From 4572-123 sp002084545 (GTDB taxonomy: Bacteria > Desulfobacterota > Desulfobacteria > Desulfobacterales > 4572-123): a stretch of DNA of 58,196 nucleotides. Position numbers and translations under genes: made by a program. Shown here piece after piece: positions 1-8,875 of the stretch. A model generated the notes under the pieces. That model saw only the letters and a list, made by a program, of their open reading frames with translations, was not told the DNA's origin and did not search any database. Position 1 is the stretch's first letter. Each line of letters begins with the position of its first letter. The stretch spans positions 1 to 58,196 of the forward strand of contig JAOZSJ010000008.1 in assembly GCA_029939715.1 (NCBI GenBank), read 5' to 3'.

Positions 1-4
1 TCAT

Positions 5-81
5 GCGCCCGTAGCTCAGCTGGATAGAGTGCCGGACTACGAATCCGTAGGCCGCCTGTTCGAATCAGGCCGGGCGCACCA
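5..81 (+). tRNA. tRNA-Arg (anticodon ACG)
   Basis: A full cloverleaf can be folded: acceptor stem gcgcccg (5-11) pairs with cgggcgc (71-77), followed by discriminator A and an encoded CCA (79-81). The anticodon loop ctacgaa carries ACG, which reads CGN arginine codons after A34 deamination. The T arm gcctg-ttcgaat-caggc is perfect. The first anticodon-stem pair (C-T) is mismatched, while the other four pair. A likely terminator follows at once. Confidence 0.95.
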
Positions 82-90
82 TTTTATGTA

Positions 91-126
91 AAGGGTTTAC
101 GTTTTTGCAGCGTAAGCCCTTTTCAG
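91..126 (+). terminator. Rho-independent terminator after tRNA-Arg
   Basis: Inverted repeat aagggtttacg (91-101) and cgtaagccctt (111-121) pair over 11 bp with one G-T wobble around a 9-base loop. The right arm runs into a T-rich tail. It lies 10 bases after the tRNA CCA end, the expected place for its terminator. Confidence 0.75.
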
Positions 127-309
127 TTTTAGTACAGTGAGCTTTATGCGGCTTGCTATGTAAAAAAATCTCAAAAAATATGTAATGATTCATATTTTGA
201 CAATCACACCAACATTTGCTAAACGAACTTTCATATTCGTTTAAATGAAATCTTGCACACCCTTAAGCTATAAAAAGAGGAATGAGCAGATACGATGATT
301 CTTATACTA

Positions 310-352
310 AAAACCCCATTTCTCAATGAATACTGATTGATGGGGTTTTGTT
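310..352 (+). terminator. Hairpin with T-rich 3' end, terminator-like
   Basis: aaaaccccat (310-319) and atggggtttt (340-349) are perfect complements around a 20-base loop that itself can pair (caat/attg). The 3' arm ends in a T-rich stretch (ttttgttgttt). No gene precedes it closely, so it may be the relic end of a lost transcription unit. Confidence 0.45.
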
Positions 353-436
353 GTTTGTTGGCAGGATGGTCACAGCAGGCAATAGGCAGGTAGTTGTTCG
401 ATCTGCCAGAAAAGCAATGGGAAAGGCCAACAAATA

Positions 437-473
437 AAATCAGCGGACGCGAAAAAGCCCGTGCCGCTGATTT
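437..473. other. Perfect 10-bp inverted repeat upstream of cobU
   Basis: aaatcagcgg (437-446) and ccgctgattt (464-473) are exact reverse complements separated by 17 bases that can extend the stem (acg/cgt). It lies 150 bases before the cobU start. It could be an RNA hairpin, terminator or regulator site, and the sequence does not decide between these. Confidence 0.5.
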
Positions 474-622
474 AACCGTTGCAAATAGCCATGTTTAATC
501 AAACGCGCACTCAGCTTGCAACATAACTGCTATCTGTGCTTGGGCATTATTTAAACTGCCGGTTTTGTTTTTGCAGCAGCTTTCTGATTCATGGATGACA
601 GTTGATTCAGGAGAAACAAAAA

Positions 623-1144
623 ATGAAAAAAATAACATTTGTAATCGGCGGCTGCCGGAGCGGCAAGAGCGGCCACGCGCTTAATCTGGCAGAACAGATG
701 CCAGGTGCCAAAAAGGCATTTGTTGCCACCTGCGTGCCACGGGATGAGGAGATGAATCAGCGGGTGGCCCGTCACAAGATGGATCGCAGTTCAAGCTGGA
801 TTACCCTGGAAGTGCCGGTCCGACTGGCAGATACGATTCGGCGGAAGAGCGGGGAATATGATCTGATGCTCATCGATTGTCTGACCCTCTGGATGAGTAA
901 TCTGTTGCTGGAAACCGAGGATTTTGAAACAATCGACCGGCATGTGACGGATTTGATCCAGGCTCTTGAAAACGCCCGGTGCCCGGTTATCCTGGTTTCC
1001 AATGAGGTCGGCACGGGTATAGTTCCTGAAAACCGTCTGGCACGTCTGTTCAGGGATGTCACCGGGTTTTCAAATCAGAAGGTGGCTGGTTGTGCGGACG
1101 AGGTGGTCTGGATGGTGGCCGGAATACCGGTGAAGATTAAATGA
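623..1144 (+). CDS. cobU: Adenosylcobinamide kinase / adenosylcobinamide-phosphate guanylyltransferase
   Basis: Bifunctional cytosolic enzyme that phosphorylates adenosylcobinamide and transfers GMP to it, giving AdoCbi-GDP for the next gene, cobS. The P-loop GGCRSGKS is at residues 9-16, the ARHKMDR motif with the expected guanylylated His (His51) follows, and a Walker B-like LMLIDCLTLW comes after. At 173 residues it matches the family (about 180). I chose ATG 623 over the upstream in-frame TTG at 602 because the conserved MKKITFVIGG start lies there, with aggaga nine bases before it. The stop overlaps the cobS start (ATGA), so the two are translationally coupled. Only these two late cobalamin steps are encoded in the window. 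Confidence 0.92.
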   Translation: MKKITFVIGGCRSGKSGHALNLAEQMPGAKKAFVATCVPRDEEMNQRVARHKMDRSSSWITLEVPVRLADTIRRKSGEYDLMLIDCLTLWMSNLLLETEDFETIDRHVTDLIQALENARCPVILVSNEVGTGIVPENRLARLFRDVTGFSNQKVAGCADEVVWMVAGIPVKIK

Positions 1145-1899
1145 AAAACATAGAGCGTTTAATGAAAAGAATAATTGCCGCAATTCAGTTTATTACCGTC
1201 ATTCCTGTTGGAAAGCCCGGCACATACGATCCAATAGGGATGATTGCATTTTTTCCGCTTGTGGGCCTTTTACTGGGTGGAATCGTATCTGTTTTTGACA
1301 TGGTAATTTTAAATATATGGTCCTCTCGTGTGGCTTCCCTGCTGGATGTTATTCTTCTTATCCTGTTAACCGGGTCTCTTCATCTGGACGGCCTGGCGGA
1401 TACGGCCGACGGTCTTTACGGAAACCGACCCAAAGAAAAAGCCCTTGCCATAATGAAAGACAGCCGGGTCGGCGCCATGGGGCTTGTGGCTGTTTTTTGC
1501 GGACTTTCCGTCAAATGGGCCGGGCTGGCTGAAATTTCCGTTCACCGCAGCCTGCTGCTTCTGATCATTCCCGTTTATGCCAGGAGTTCCATGCTTTTCG
1601 GCATTCGTTTTCTGGAGTATGGACGCTCCGGGGCTGGAACCGGTCACGGAGTTTTTGCGAAAAAATTGGCCGCAAGCTCTTTCTGGGGCCTTTTTATACC
1701 GGTGGCTTTATCCTTTTTTCTGGGATGGCGTGCGGTCGCGCTGAATCTCGGGTTCGTTGTCATTGTTACATGTACACTTCTGTTTTACCGGCGCCGGATC
1801 GGGTGTATTACCGGTGATATGCTGGGCGCCTTGACCGAAGTTACCGAGGCCGGTCTTTTTTTGCTGGCCGCAGCCATGTGGGGTATGGCTGGATTATGA
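1141..1899 (+). CDS. cobS: Adenosylcobinamide-GDP ribazoletransferase (cobalamin synthase)
   Basis: Integral membrane enzyme joining AdoCbi-GDP to alpha-ribazole to complete the lower ligand of cobalamin. The family motif HLDGLADTADGLYG occurs about one third along, followed by several hydrophobic segments. The 252-residue length is normal. The start overlaps the cobU stop by four bases (ATGA). An internal ATG at 1162 (MKRIIAAIQF) is an alternative that better matches typical N-termini, but coupling favours 1141. The downstream spacer (1900-2114) holds a long imperfect inverted repeat and no further cob gene. Confidence 0.92.
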   Translation: MKNIERLMKRIIAAIQFITVIPVGKPGTYDPIGMIAFFPLVGLLLGGIVSVFDMVILNIWSSRVASLLDVILLILLTGSLHLDGLADTADGLYGNRPKEKALAIMKDSRVGAMGLVAVFCGLSVKWAGLAEISVHRSLLLLIIPVYARSSMLFGIRFLEYGRSGAGTGHGVFAKKLAASSFWGLFIPVALSFFLGWRAVALNLGFVVIVTCTLLFYRRRIGCITGDMLGALTEVTEAGLFLLAAAMWGMAGL

Positions 1900-1932
1900 A
1901 AAAATGTTGAATGCTGAATAGGAATAGAAATG

Positions 1933-2069
1933 GTAACCGTTCCCGATTTACAGTTATCGGTTCACGGTTACAAAATTAATGAATTGAAATCAATATCCAA
2001 AAAGCTTTAATCGCTGCATAGTTTACTGGAAAAACTGTGATCTGTGAACCGACAACCGTGAACGGTTAC
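1933..2069. repeat. Interlaced inverted/direct repeats after cobS
   Basis: gtaaccgttcccgat (1933-1947) pairs imperfectly with atcggttcacggttac (1956-1971), and its first 13 bases also pair 12/13 with cgtgaacggttac (2057-2069). The block gttcacggttac/gtgaacggttac followed by (a/g)aaatta thus appears in two copies. The spacer is otherwise non-coding. It may act as a terminator for cobUS or be a decayed intergenic repeat. Confidence 0.55.
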
Positions 2070-2114
2070 GAAATTAGATAACCGCCAACCCCGCAGTATA
2101 CTCTTCAATCCCTG

Positions 2115-3092
2115 TTAATTCGGATCCAGTCGAGGATCGTTATACATTTCAGCGGCAGCCCTGAAGCGGTGGGCAAGGATTGTGTCCATAATCATCTGGG
2201 TGAGATGATAAACAATGGGTGGTATCATGGCGACCGGGAAAGAGGTACTGAAATATCCGGCCCAGACGATGTAGGCGATGGTAAGTGTTTTCTGGGATGT
2301 ATGGATTGTAAAAGCGGTGGTGGAAGGCCGATCCAGTCGTATCAGCCGGCTGATGGCAAAATTCATCAAAAGGATGATCCCGTGCAGCAGAATCATGAAC
2401 ATGAAGATGAAAATAATCTTAAATCCCAGTTGGGTTATTCTGTCCGTTGAACTTGAAACGGCATTGAAGATAATCAGCAGAACAATCAACTGGGAGAAGA
2501 TTGAAAAATAATTTTTAAAGGGAGCCATGGCATGGCTGATTTTTACCCTGAAAATTTGGCCCAGCAGGGTAGGGAGCACTACGATCATGAAAAGGCTTTT
2601 AATCATTTTCAGGACCGGCAGATCGATACTGTGGCCGAACTGAAGGAGCAGATTTAAAGCTACCGGGATGGTGAATATGGAAAGAAAATTGGTGGATACA
2701 CAGATAAACAGGCTCAACGGGATATTGCCGCGGCCGATTGTGGTCAGCACGGTGCCCGAGGCTATTGTTGCCGGAACAACGGCTGCGATACAGGCTCCCG
2801 CCAGAAATGCCGGGTTGTCTTTTAAGAAAATGATTCCCAGAACATAGGCGACTGCCGGGATCAGGACCAGCGAGGAAAGAATTGCCGAACTTATGGCCTT
2901 GAAATTTCGGATTTCATCGATGATGGCGCTGGTTTTCAGTTGCAGACCGGTGATCAAAAAGGCGATAAAAATACCGGCCTTAAGCAGATTCCACTGTTTG
3001 ATTTTTAGTCCGATTACCGGGAAATTGAATGCAATAACGGACACTACGGCAATGCCGATGAAAAACCAGTATTTCGACAAAAAAATTTTCAT
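2115..3092 (-). CDS. Bile acid:sodium symporter (SBF-like) family transporter
   Basis: 325 residues, almost entirely hydrophobic with about nine to ten predicted membrane spans. It resembles the SBF-like/RCH1 branch of the bile acid:sodium symporter superfamily: an early GIFIAFLITGLQLK segment, a conserved central VVPATIASGTVLTTIGRGN stretch and a late FTIHTSQKTLTIAY segment. The substrate cannot be told, since members move organic anions or affect ion homeostasis. An aaagga ribosome site lies about 12 bases before the ATG. It points the same way as the glycerol dehydrogenase gene 193 bases upstream but is probably a separate unit. Confidence 0.8.
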   Translation of the reverse strand: MKIFLSKYWFFIGIAVVSVIAFNFPVIGLKIKQWNLLKAGIFIAFLITGLQLKTSAIIDEIRNFKAISSAILSSLVLIPAVAYVLGIIFLKDNPAFLAGACIAAVVPATIASGTVLTTIGRGNIPLSLFICVSTNFLSIFTIPVALNLLLQFGHSIDLPVLKMIKSLFMIVVLPTLLGQIFRVKISHAMAPFKNYFSIFSQLIVLLIIFNAVSSSTDRITQLGFKIIFIFMFMILLHGIILLMNFAISRLIRLDRPSTTAFTIHTSQKTLTIAYIVWAGYFSTSFPVAMIPPIVYHLTQMIMDTILAHRFRAAAEMYNDPRLDPN

Positions 3093-3285
3093 GCCGCGGC
3101 AAATCCTTTTTCAGCAGGAAGTTGTACAGAGGAACCTGTGAATATTGAAAAGTGAACTCAATATTTAATTTGGTTCCGACTTATAAAAGGAATGACGCTG
3201 CATTGTAAAGAAAAAAATTATGCGGTCAGGGATATCATTTGATTCGGTATCCCCAACCGCACGATCCGCCTTTAAATGCTTCGGA

Positions 3286-4380
3286 TTAGATGATAGCCGC
3301 TTTGCCTATGGCATCGGCCGCCAGCATGGCGTCAACCACGGCATCGGGTGTAACGGGAAACGGCATATTCGCCATAAAAGTGCCTTTGGCACAGGCTTTT
3401 TCGCCAACGGGCATGAGCTTTTGACGGTCACTGTCGGCAAGTCCAAGATGAGTAAGAGTCGTTGGCAGACCAATGGATATGCAAAAATCAATGACTTCAT
3501 CAAGCATATCCGATCCGGCATCCTGAAGAATCAGTTGTGCAATTGTGCCGAAAGCCACTTTTTCTCCATGATAATAGCTGTGGGTTTCTTCAAGGGCGGT
3601 CAGGCCGTCATGAATGGAATGGGCCGCTGCCAGACCTCCGCTTTCAAATCCCAGACCCGAGAGAAGGATGTTGGCTTCTATGATTTTTTCCAGGGCCGGT
3701 GTTACCGCATTCGCCTTGCAGGCGGCTACGGCGTCCAGGCCGTATTCCAGAAGGTTTTCATAGCAGGTCTGCGCGATCATAAGCGCTGCTTCGGTGCAGG
3801 TGCCTCCGACACAGTTTGGGGCTTTTGTCAGGCTGCACGCCTCGGCTTCAAACCAGGTAGCCAGGGCATCGCCCATACCCGATACCAGCAGACGCTCAGG
3901 GGATTTTGCTATAACCTTGCTGTCAACAAGGACTATTTCGGGATTTTTAGGTGAGGATTCAATTTTCTCAACCACACCATCTACTGTATAGACAATGGCG
4001 CATGCACTGCACGGGGCGTCGGTGGCCGCGATAGTCGGAATGATCACCAGCGGCAGGTTCTGGCGCCAGGCCGTCACTTTGGCGGTATCCAGGGCCTTGC
4101 CGCCGCCGGCCCCGACGATGACATCCGCATTTTTATACAAAGCAGCCTTGGCCAACCGGTTGATTTCACTGTCACAGCATTCGCCGTTAAACAGCTCTTC
4201 GAAGCTTTCCACGCCGGCCTCGCGGCAACTGGCGGCAAGAACTTTACTAACCGCCTGCAACCCGTGCCCGCCGCCGATGACCATCGCTTTTGTGCCAAGA
4301 GAGCGTATGTGGTTTCCAGCCTCTTTCAGTGCTCCTTTGCCCTGTATGTACTTTCCCGGTGAAACAAAAATATTTGTCAT
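3286..4380 (-). CDS. gldA: Glycerol dehydrogenase family protein (iron-containing alcohol dehydrogenase fold)
   Basis: NAD-dependent polyol dehydrogenase of the GldA family, expected to oxidise glycerol to dihydroxyacetone or act on a related substrate. The 364-residue length fits. The N-terminus (VSPGKYIQGKGALKEAGNHI) and the GAGGGKALDTAKVTAW nucleotide-binding stretch are typical. Metal-binding positions appear as D in SGMGDALATWFEA, H in LAAAHSIHDGL and H in ETHSYYHGEKVAFG. A strong aaggaggt site precedes the ATG. No glycerol kinase or uptake gene is adjacent, so the physiological substrate stays open. Confidence 0.85.
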   Translation of the reverse strand: MTNIFVSPGKYIQGKGALKEAGNHIRSLGTKAMVIGGGHGLQAVSKVLAASCREAGVESFEELFNGECCDSEINRLAKAALYKNADVIVGAGGGKALDTAKVTAWRQNLPLVIIPTIAATDAPCSACAIVYTVDGVVEKIESSPKNPEIVLVDSKVIAKSPERLLVSGMGDALATWFEAEACSLTKAPNCVGGTCTEAALMIAQTCYENLLEYGLDAVAACKANAVTPALEKIIEANILLSGLGFESGGLAAAHSIHDGLTALEETHSYYHGEKVAFGTIAQLILQDAGSDMLDEVIDFCISIGLPTTLTHLGLADSDRQKLMPVGEKACAKGTFMANMPFPVTPDAVVDAMLAADAIGKAAII

Positions 4381-4536
4381 GCAGCACCTCCTTTTGTATT
4401 TAGCCGCCTGCTGTTATGCGGCGGTCTGTAGCGATCCCTGAATTCTATCAGAAAAAGAAACGGCGACGCAAGCGTTTTCAGTCCGGTTGAGGCAGGGAAA
4501 GCAGTTTTTGAACCATCGCCGAGAGCGAACATTTTC

Positions 4537-4565
4537 TTGACACCTTCAACCTTTGCGTTTAATAT
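4537..4565 (+). promoter_or_regulatory. Sigma70-type promoter for ileS
   Basis: TTGACA (4537-4542) is separated by exactly 17 bases from TAATAT (4560-4565), a near-consensus pair. Transcription would start about 4572 and give a leader of roughly 125 bases before ileS. The rest of the 316-base spacer 4381-4696 shows no gene, and I saw no T-box-like element. Confidence 0.7.
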
Positions 4566-4696
4566 AACAAGCTTTATTTACACAGTTGCATCATAAGCCG
4601 GATGAGCCGGATAAGTTTAAATACGTTGTTTGGGCGCGTTACATTTTTGTCGAAAAAGGCAATAAATTCAGACCTGAGCAACTAACCGGAGGAAAT

Positions 4697-7501
4697 ATGG
4701 ATTACAAGAAAACCCTGAACCTTCCAAAGACCAAATTTCCCATGAAGGCAAGTCTGGTCATGCGTGAACCTGAACAGCTCAAGACCTGGGAGGAAAAAGA
4801 TTTATATAATATTATCAGAAAAGCGTCCGCGGATCGTGAAAAGTGGATTCTGCATGACGGTCCTCCCTACGCCAACGGCAATATACATATCGGTACCGCA
4901 TTGAACAAAATATTGAAAGATATCATTATCCGTTCCCGCCAGATGGCCGGTTTTGATGCAGTATATGTTCCCGGGTGGGATTGTCATGGCCTTCCCATCG
5001 AGCATAATGTTGATAAGGAACTGGGATCTAAAAAACAGGAGCTTTCCCAGGTGGAAGTGCGGCGCTACTGCCGCAGATATGCTGAAAAATTTATCGATAT
5101 CCAGCGTGATGAATTCAAGCGACTTGGCGTTATGGGCGAATGGGAGAATCCTTATCTGACCATGAACTATATTTATGAAGCAACCATTGCCAGGGAGTGC
5201 TGCAAATTCGCCCTTGATAAAAGCCTTTTCAGAAGCAAAAAGCCCATCTACTGGTGTTGCAGCTGCCATACGGCCCTGGCTGAAGCTGAAATTGAATATG
5301 CTGATGAAGCATCGCCGTCGATATTTGTTAAATTCGCCATGACGGAAGATCTTGGACAGACGTTTCCGGCCCTTGAAGGCAAAGATGTGTCTATTGTAAT
5401 CTGGACCACGACCCCGTGGACACTACCGGCCAATATGGGTGTGGCCCTGCATCCGGATTTTGTTTATTCGGCCGTTGATGTGGGAAATAACCAGGTGCTT
5501 ATCCTGGCGCGCGATCTGGTTGATTCCTGCATGAAAACATTTAACTTCGATGATTATTCCGTGTTGACCGATATTAAGGCATCCGATCTTGAAAAAAAGC
5601 ATTGCCGGCATCCGCTGTATGACCGGGAATCATTGATTATATTGGGTGACCATGTGACCCTGGAGGCAGGTACCGGTTGTGTGCATACGGCGCCGGGTCA
5701 TGGCCGGGAAGACTATGAGGTCGGCCTGGAGTACGGCCTGGAGGTATACAGCCCGGTCAACGACAAAGGCTGCTTTACCGAAAATGTAGGGTTTTTCAAG
5801 GGAGAGTTTGTGTTCAAAGCCAACCGGGGCATTATTGATAAACTCGAGGAAACCGGGGCACTGATGGCCCGGGAAGATATCCAGCATTCCTACCCGCATT
5901 GCTGGCGCTGTAAAAAGCCCGTTATTTTTCGGGCCACTCCCCAGTGGTTCATCTCCATGGAAAAGACAGGGCTGCGTAAAAAAGCCTTAGAGGAGATCGA
6001 CCGTGTAAAGTGGGTGCCGCACTGGGGCCGGGAAAGAATTTACGGCATGATCGAAAACCGGCCTGACTGGTGTGTATCCCGGCAGCGATCATGGGGTGTT
6101 CCCATTACCGTGTTCTATTGTGAAAAGTGTGAAACACTGCATATCAATGAAACTATTATCAATCATATCTACGACCTGTTTGCCGAGTCCGGTGCCGATG
6201 TCTGGTTTGAAAAGAGCGCAGAGGAATTGCTGCCCGAGGGCAGTGTGTGTGAAAAATGCGGACATACGACATTTGTCAAGGAAACGGATATTCTGGATGT
6301 GTGGTTTGATTCCGGCGTCAGTCATGCTGCGGTTCTGGAGCAGCGCGAAAATTTGAAATGGCCGGCGGACATGTACCTGGAAGGCAGCGACCAGCACCGC
6401 GGCTGGTTTCACAGTTCTTTGCTTACCGCGGTGGGAACCAGGGGCCAGGCACCCTATGATGCCGTGCTGACCCATGGATTTGTTGTGGATGCAAAGGGCC
6501 GCAAGATGTCCAAGTCCATCGGCAACGTGATTGCACCCAAAAAGGTGATCAATAAATTCGGGGCCGAGATTCTCCGGCTCTGGGTTAGTGCGGCAGACTA
6601 CCGGGACGATATACGGATATCCGATAATATTTTAAAGCAGCTCAGTGATGCCTACCGCCGCATTCGCAATACCAGCCGGTTTATTTTAGGGAACCTGTAT
6701 GACTTTGATCCTGAAACCGATGCGGTGGATTATGATGACCTTCCGGACATTGATAGGCTTGCGCTTCACCGGCTGCAGAAACTGATCGAGCGGACGCGAA
6801 AGGCGTATGAGACATTCGAATTTCATGTTATTTATCATTCCCTGTTTAATTACTGCACCCTGGACTTATCGGCCTTTTATCTGGATATTCTGAAAGATCG
6901 GCTGTATACCGCACCGGCCGGGTCTAAGGAAAGGCGCAGCGCCCAGACTGCCATGTACTCGATATTGGATACCATTGCCCGGTTGATGGCCCCTATACTT
7001 TCCTTTACAAGTGAAGAGATATGGAAATACATGCCCGGGAAGAATAAGGAAGAGAGCATTCACCTGGCCCTGCTGCCGGCTGTTGAAAAAAAATATCTTG
7101 ATGAAGAACTGGCTGTAAGGTGGGAAACGCTGCTGGATGTTCGGGGGGAAGTCACACGTGCCCTTGAGGAAGCACGGGCTCAAAAACTAATCGGCCATCC
7201 CCTGGATGCCCGGATAACCATCTCCTGTGACGGTGATATCCATGAACACCTTGCTCGTATCAATGAAAAATTGAGTTCCCTGTTTATCGTTTCCCAGGCC
7301 GCTCTGACCAAGGGGGCTGAACTGGAAGGGGCGTATCTCAGTGAAGATATAAAAGGGCTCAGCGTTAAAGTCGAATCGGCCGTGGGGGCAAAGTGTGAGC
7401 GCTGCTGGATCCATGACGCCACCGTTGGCAAAGACGATATGCATCCGACTATCTGTAGGCGATGCAAAGATGCCCTTGAAAAAATAGAAATGGAAATTTA
7501 A
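4697..7501 (+). CDS. ileS: Isoleucyl-tRNA synthetase
   Basis: Class I aminoacyl-tRNA synthetase charging tRNA-Ile. The 934 residues are normal for a bacterial IleS. The ATP-binding signature is PYANGNIHIGTALN (HIGT variant of HIGH, residues 64-67), followed by YVPGWDCHGLPIEHN. The editing domain lies in the middle, the KMSKS loop is GRKMSKSIGNV, and a C-terminal zinc finger has the pattern CxxC (CERC)...CxxC (CRRC). The frame stays open 37 codons upstream, but ATG 4697 has a strong ccggagga site and begins the conserved DYKKTLNLPKT N-terminus. It is followed by lspA, a common proteobacterial pairing (ileS-lspA). Confidence 0.97.
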   Translation: MDYKKTLNLPKTKFPMKASLVMREPEQLKTWEEKDLYNIIRKASADREKWILHDGPPYANGNIHIGTALNKILKDIIIRSRQMAGFDAVYVPGWDCHGLPIEHNVDKELGSKKQELSQVEVRRYCRRYAEKFIDIQRDEFKRLGVMGEWENPYLTMNYIYEATIARECCKFALDKSLFRSKKPIYWCCSCHTALAEAEIEYADEASPSIFVKFAMTEDLGQTFPALEGKDVSIVIWTTTPWTLPANMGVALHPDFVYSAVDVGNNQVLILARDLVDSCMKTFNFDDYSVLTDIKASDLEKKHCRHPLYDRESLIILGDHVTLEAGTGCVHTAPGHGREDYEVGLEYGLEVYSPVNDKGCFTENVGFFKGEFVFKANRGIIDKLEETGALMAREDIQHSYPHCWRCKKPVIFRATPQWFISMEKTGLRKKALEEIDRVKWVPHWGRERIYGMIENRPDWCVSRQRSWGVPITVFYCEKCETLHINETIINHIYDLFAESGADVWFEKSAEELLPEGSVCEKCGHTTFVKETDILDVWFDSGVSHAAVLEQRENLKWPADMYLEGSDQHRGWFHSSLLTAVGTRGQAPYDAVLTHGFVVDAKGRKMSKSIGNVIAPKKVINKFGAEILRLWVSAADYRDDIRISDNILKQLSDAYRRIRNTSRFILGNLYDFDPETDAVDYDDLPDIDRLALHRLQKLIERTRKAYETFEFHVIYHSLFNYCTLDLSAFYLDILKDRLYTAPAGSKERRSAQTAMYSILDTIARLMAPILSFTSEEIWKYMPGKNKEESIHLALLPAVEKKYLDEELAVRWETLLDVRGEVTRALEEARAQKLIGHPLDARITISCDGDIHEHLARINEKLSSLFIVSQAALTKGAELEGAYLSEDIKGLSVKVESAVGAKCERCWIHDATVGKDDMHPTICRRCKDALEKIEMEI

Positions 7502-7571
7502 AGTTGGGAAAAGTAAACTGGTATAGTGCTGCTGTTTAATTTCCAGTTTCAGGGATAACGGGAATCGGATT

Positions 7572-8069
7572 TTGGCTCAAAATTTTAAACGAAGCAAATA
7601 TATCCGACTTATGCTCATTGCCGGTGGTGTCGTAGCTTTCGACCAGATGACCAAGGCCATGGTGCTAAAGACCATGGCATTGTATCACTCCATTCCCGTG
7701 ATTCCCGGATTTTTCAACCTCACCCATATTCGTAATCCGGGTGGGGCGTTCGGGTTTATGGCCCGGCAGGGCCCCGGTGTTCGAGCCTTTTTATTTCTGG
7801 CTGTCTCATTTCTGGCAATATTACTGCTCTTTTATCTTTACAGTAAAATACCCGGCACCTATCAGTGGCTTTCCTCGGGACTGGCCCTGATCATGGGTGG
7901 AGCAATTGGAAATCTGATTGATAGAATTCGTTTCGAAGAAGTCGTTGACTTTCTTGATTTGTATGCCGGTGCGTACCACTGGCCCGCTTTTAACGTGGCG
8001 GACAGTGCAGTGACGGTGGGCATTGTAATTTTGCTGATTCATATGGTTCTGGGCAAGTTGCCGGAATGA
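7572..8069 (+). CDS. lspA: Lipoprotein signal peptidase (signal peptidase II)
   Basis: Inner-membrane aspartyl protease that removes signal peptides from diacylglyceryl-modified prolipoproteins, the step after Lgt, whose gene is next. 165 residues, four hydrophobic segments. Conserved blocks are FDQMTKAMV near the N-terminus, NLTHIRNPGGAFG, the first catalytic Asp in GGAIGNLIDRI...VVDFLD and the second in FNVADSAVTVG. Translation appears to start at TTG 7572, since no ATG exists upstream of the first conserved block. The ribosome site is weak (ggga). Confidence 0.94.
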   Translation: MAQNFKRSKYIRLMLIAGGVVAFDQMTKAMVLKTMALYHSIPVIPGFFNLTHIRNPGGAFGFMARQGPGVRAFLFLAVSFLAILLLFYLYSKIPGTYQWLSSGLALIMGGAIGNLIDRIRFEEVVDFLDLYAGAYHWPAFNVADSAVTVGIVILLIHMVLGKLPE

Positions 8070-8107
8070 TACGGTCATAATATGATGAGTAAAGGCGATT
8101 GAAGCCA

Positions 8108-8875
8108 ATGCATCCTGTTCTTCTTGATTTTGGGAAATTTTCAATCTATACATATGGATTTTTTGTGGCCATGGGTTTTCTGGCGGCGATCTGGTTTGCA
8201 ACCCGCGAAGCAAAAAGATACGGCGTGGATCATGAAAAAATCATGGATCTCGCTTTTTATATTCTGATTGCCGCGATTGTGGGATCCCGGCTGGCCTATG
8301 TTGCCACAGTCCCCGGTGAATTTGCAGCCAATCCCCTGGATATGTTTAAAATATGGAAAGGCGGCCTGGTTTTCTACGGCGGGTTTGTCGGAGCCATGCT
8401 TACAGCGATAATCTATTTAAGGGCCAAGCATCTGCCCATATGGAAAACCGGTGATATCATAGCGCCTGCCCTGGCGCTGGGACATTCTCTTGGCCGAATC
8501 GGATGTTTTTCTGCCGGGTGCTGTTATGGAAAGACATGTGAACTGCCCTGGTCCATTACGTTTCATGACCCTGCCTCACTGGCTCCCATCAATATCCCGC
8601 TGCATCCCACCCAGTTATACTCATCTGGTAGTAACCTCATGATATTCTTAATTCTTCTTACCTTTCGCCGGTATCGTAAATTTGAAGGACAGATATTCTG
8701 GCTCTATGTGTTGTTATATGGCATTGCCCGGTCTGTTATCGAAATGTTTCGCGGTGATTACAGGGGTGGTGAGATAATGGGTGTTTTGTCTGTTTCCCAA
8801 ACAGTGGGCTGCAGCCTGGCACTTGTTGCCGCTGTCATGCTGATGATTCTTGCCGGAAAACGCTGGAAACGATGA
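8108..8875 (+). CDS. lgt: Prolipoprotein diacylglyceryl transferase
   Basis: Membrane enzyme that attaches diacylglycerol from phosphatidylglycerol to the lipobox cysteine of prolipoproteins. The family signature is present as SLGRIGCFSAGCCYGKTC, preceded by GGLVFYGGFVGA. Seven hydrophobic segments fit. The typical N-terminus MHPVLLDFGKFSIYTYG starts at ATG 8108. The in-frame TTG at 8099 is only three bases from the aaagg site and is less likely. The stop overlaps the holA start (ATGA). lspA and lgt side by side put both lipoprotein maturation steps in one operon. Confidence 0.95.
   Translation: MHPVLLDFGKFSIYTYGFFVAMGFLAAIWFATREAKRYGVDHEKIMDLAFYILIAAIVGSRLAYVATVPGEFAANPLDMFKIWKGGLVFYGGFVGAMLTAIIYLRAKHLPIWKTGDIIAPALALGHSLGRIGCFSAGCCYGKTCELPWSITFHDPASLAPINIPLHPTQLYSSGSNLMIFLILLTFRRYRKFEGQIFWLYVLLYGIARSVIEMFRGDYRGGEIMGVLSVSQTVGCSLALVAAVMLMILAGKRWKR

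Larger units (their letters stand above)
127..622. other. Gene-free spacer between tRNA-Arg and cobU
   Basis: No convincing coding frame is seen over about 500 bases. It contains two hairpins (310-352 and 437-473, listed separately). I looked for a cobalamin riboswitch because cobU-cobS follow, but did not find a B12-box-like block or a recognisable conserved core. Any control of the cobalamin genes from here is therefore unproven. Confidence 0.6.

Noticed and set aside
127..622. Possible cobalamin riboswitch before cobU
   Set aside because: The expected B12-box and conserved core were not recognisable; only simple hairpins are seen.
4586..4696. Earlier ileS start at 4586
   Set aside because: The added 37 residues are unlike IleS, while ATG 4697 has a strong ribosome site and the conserved N-terminus.
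7515..7552. Hairpin aaactgg/ccagttt after ileS as terminator
   Set aside because: Only seven pairs with a long loop and no T-run; the run into lspA looks continuous.
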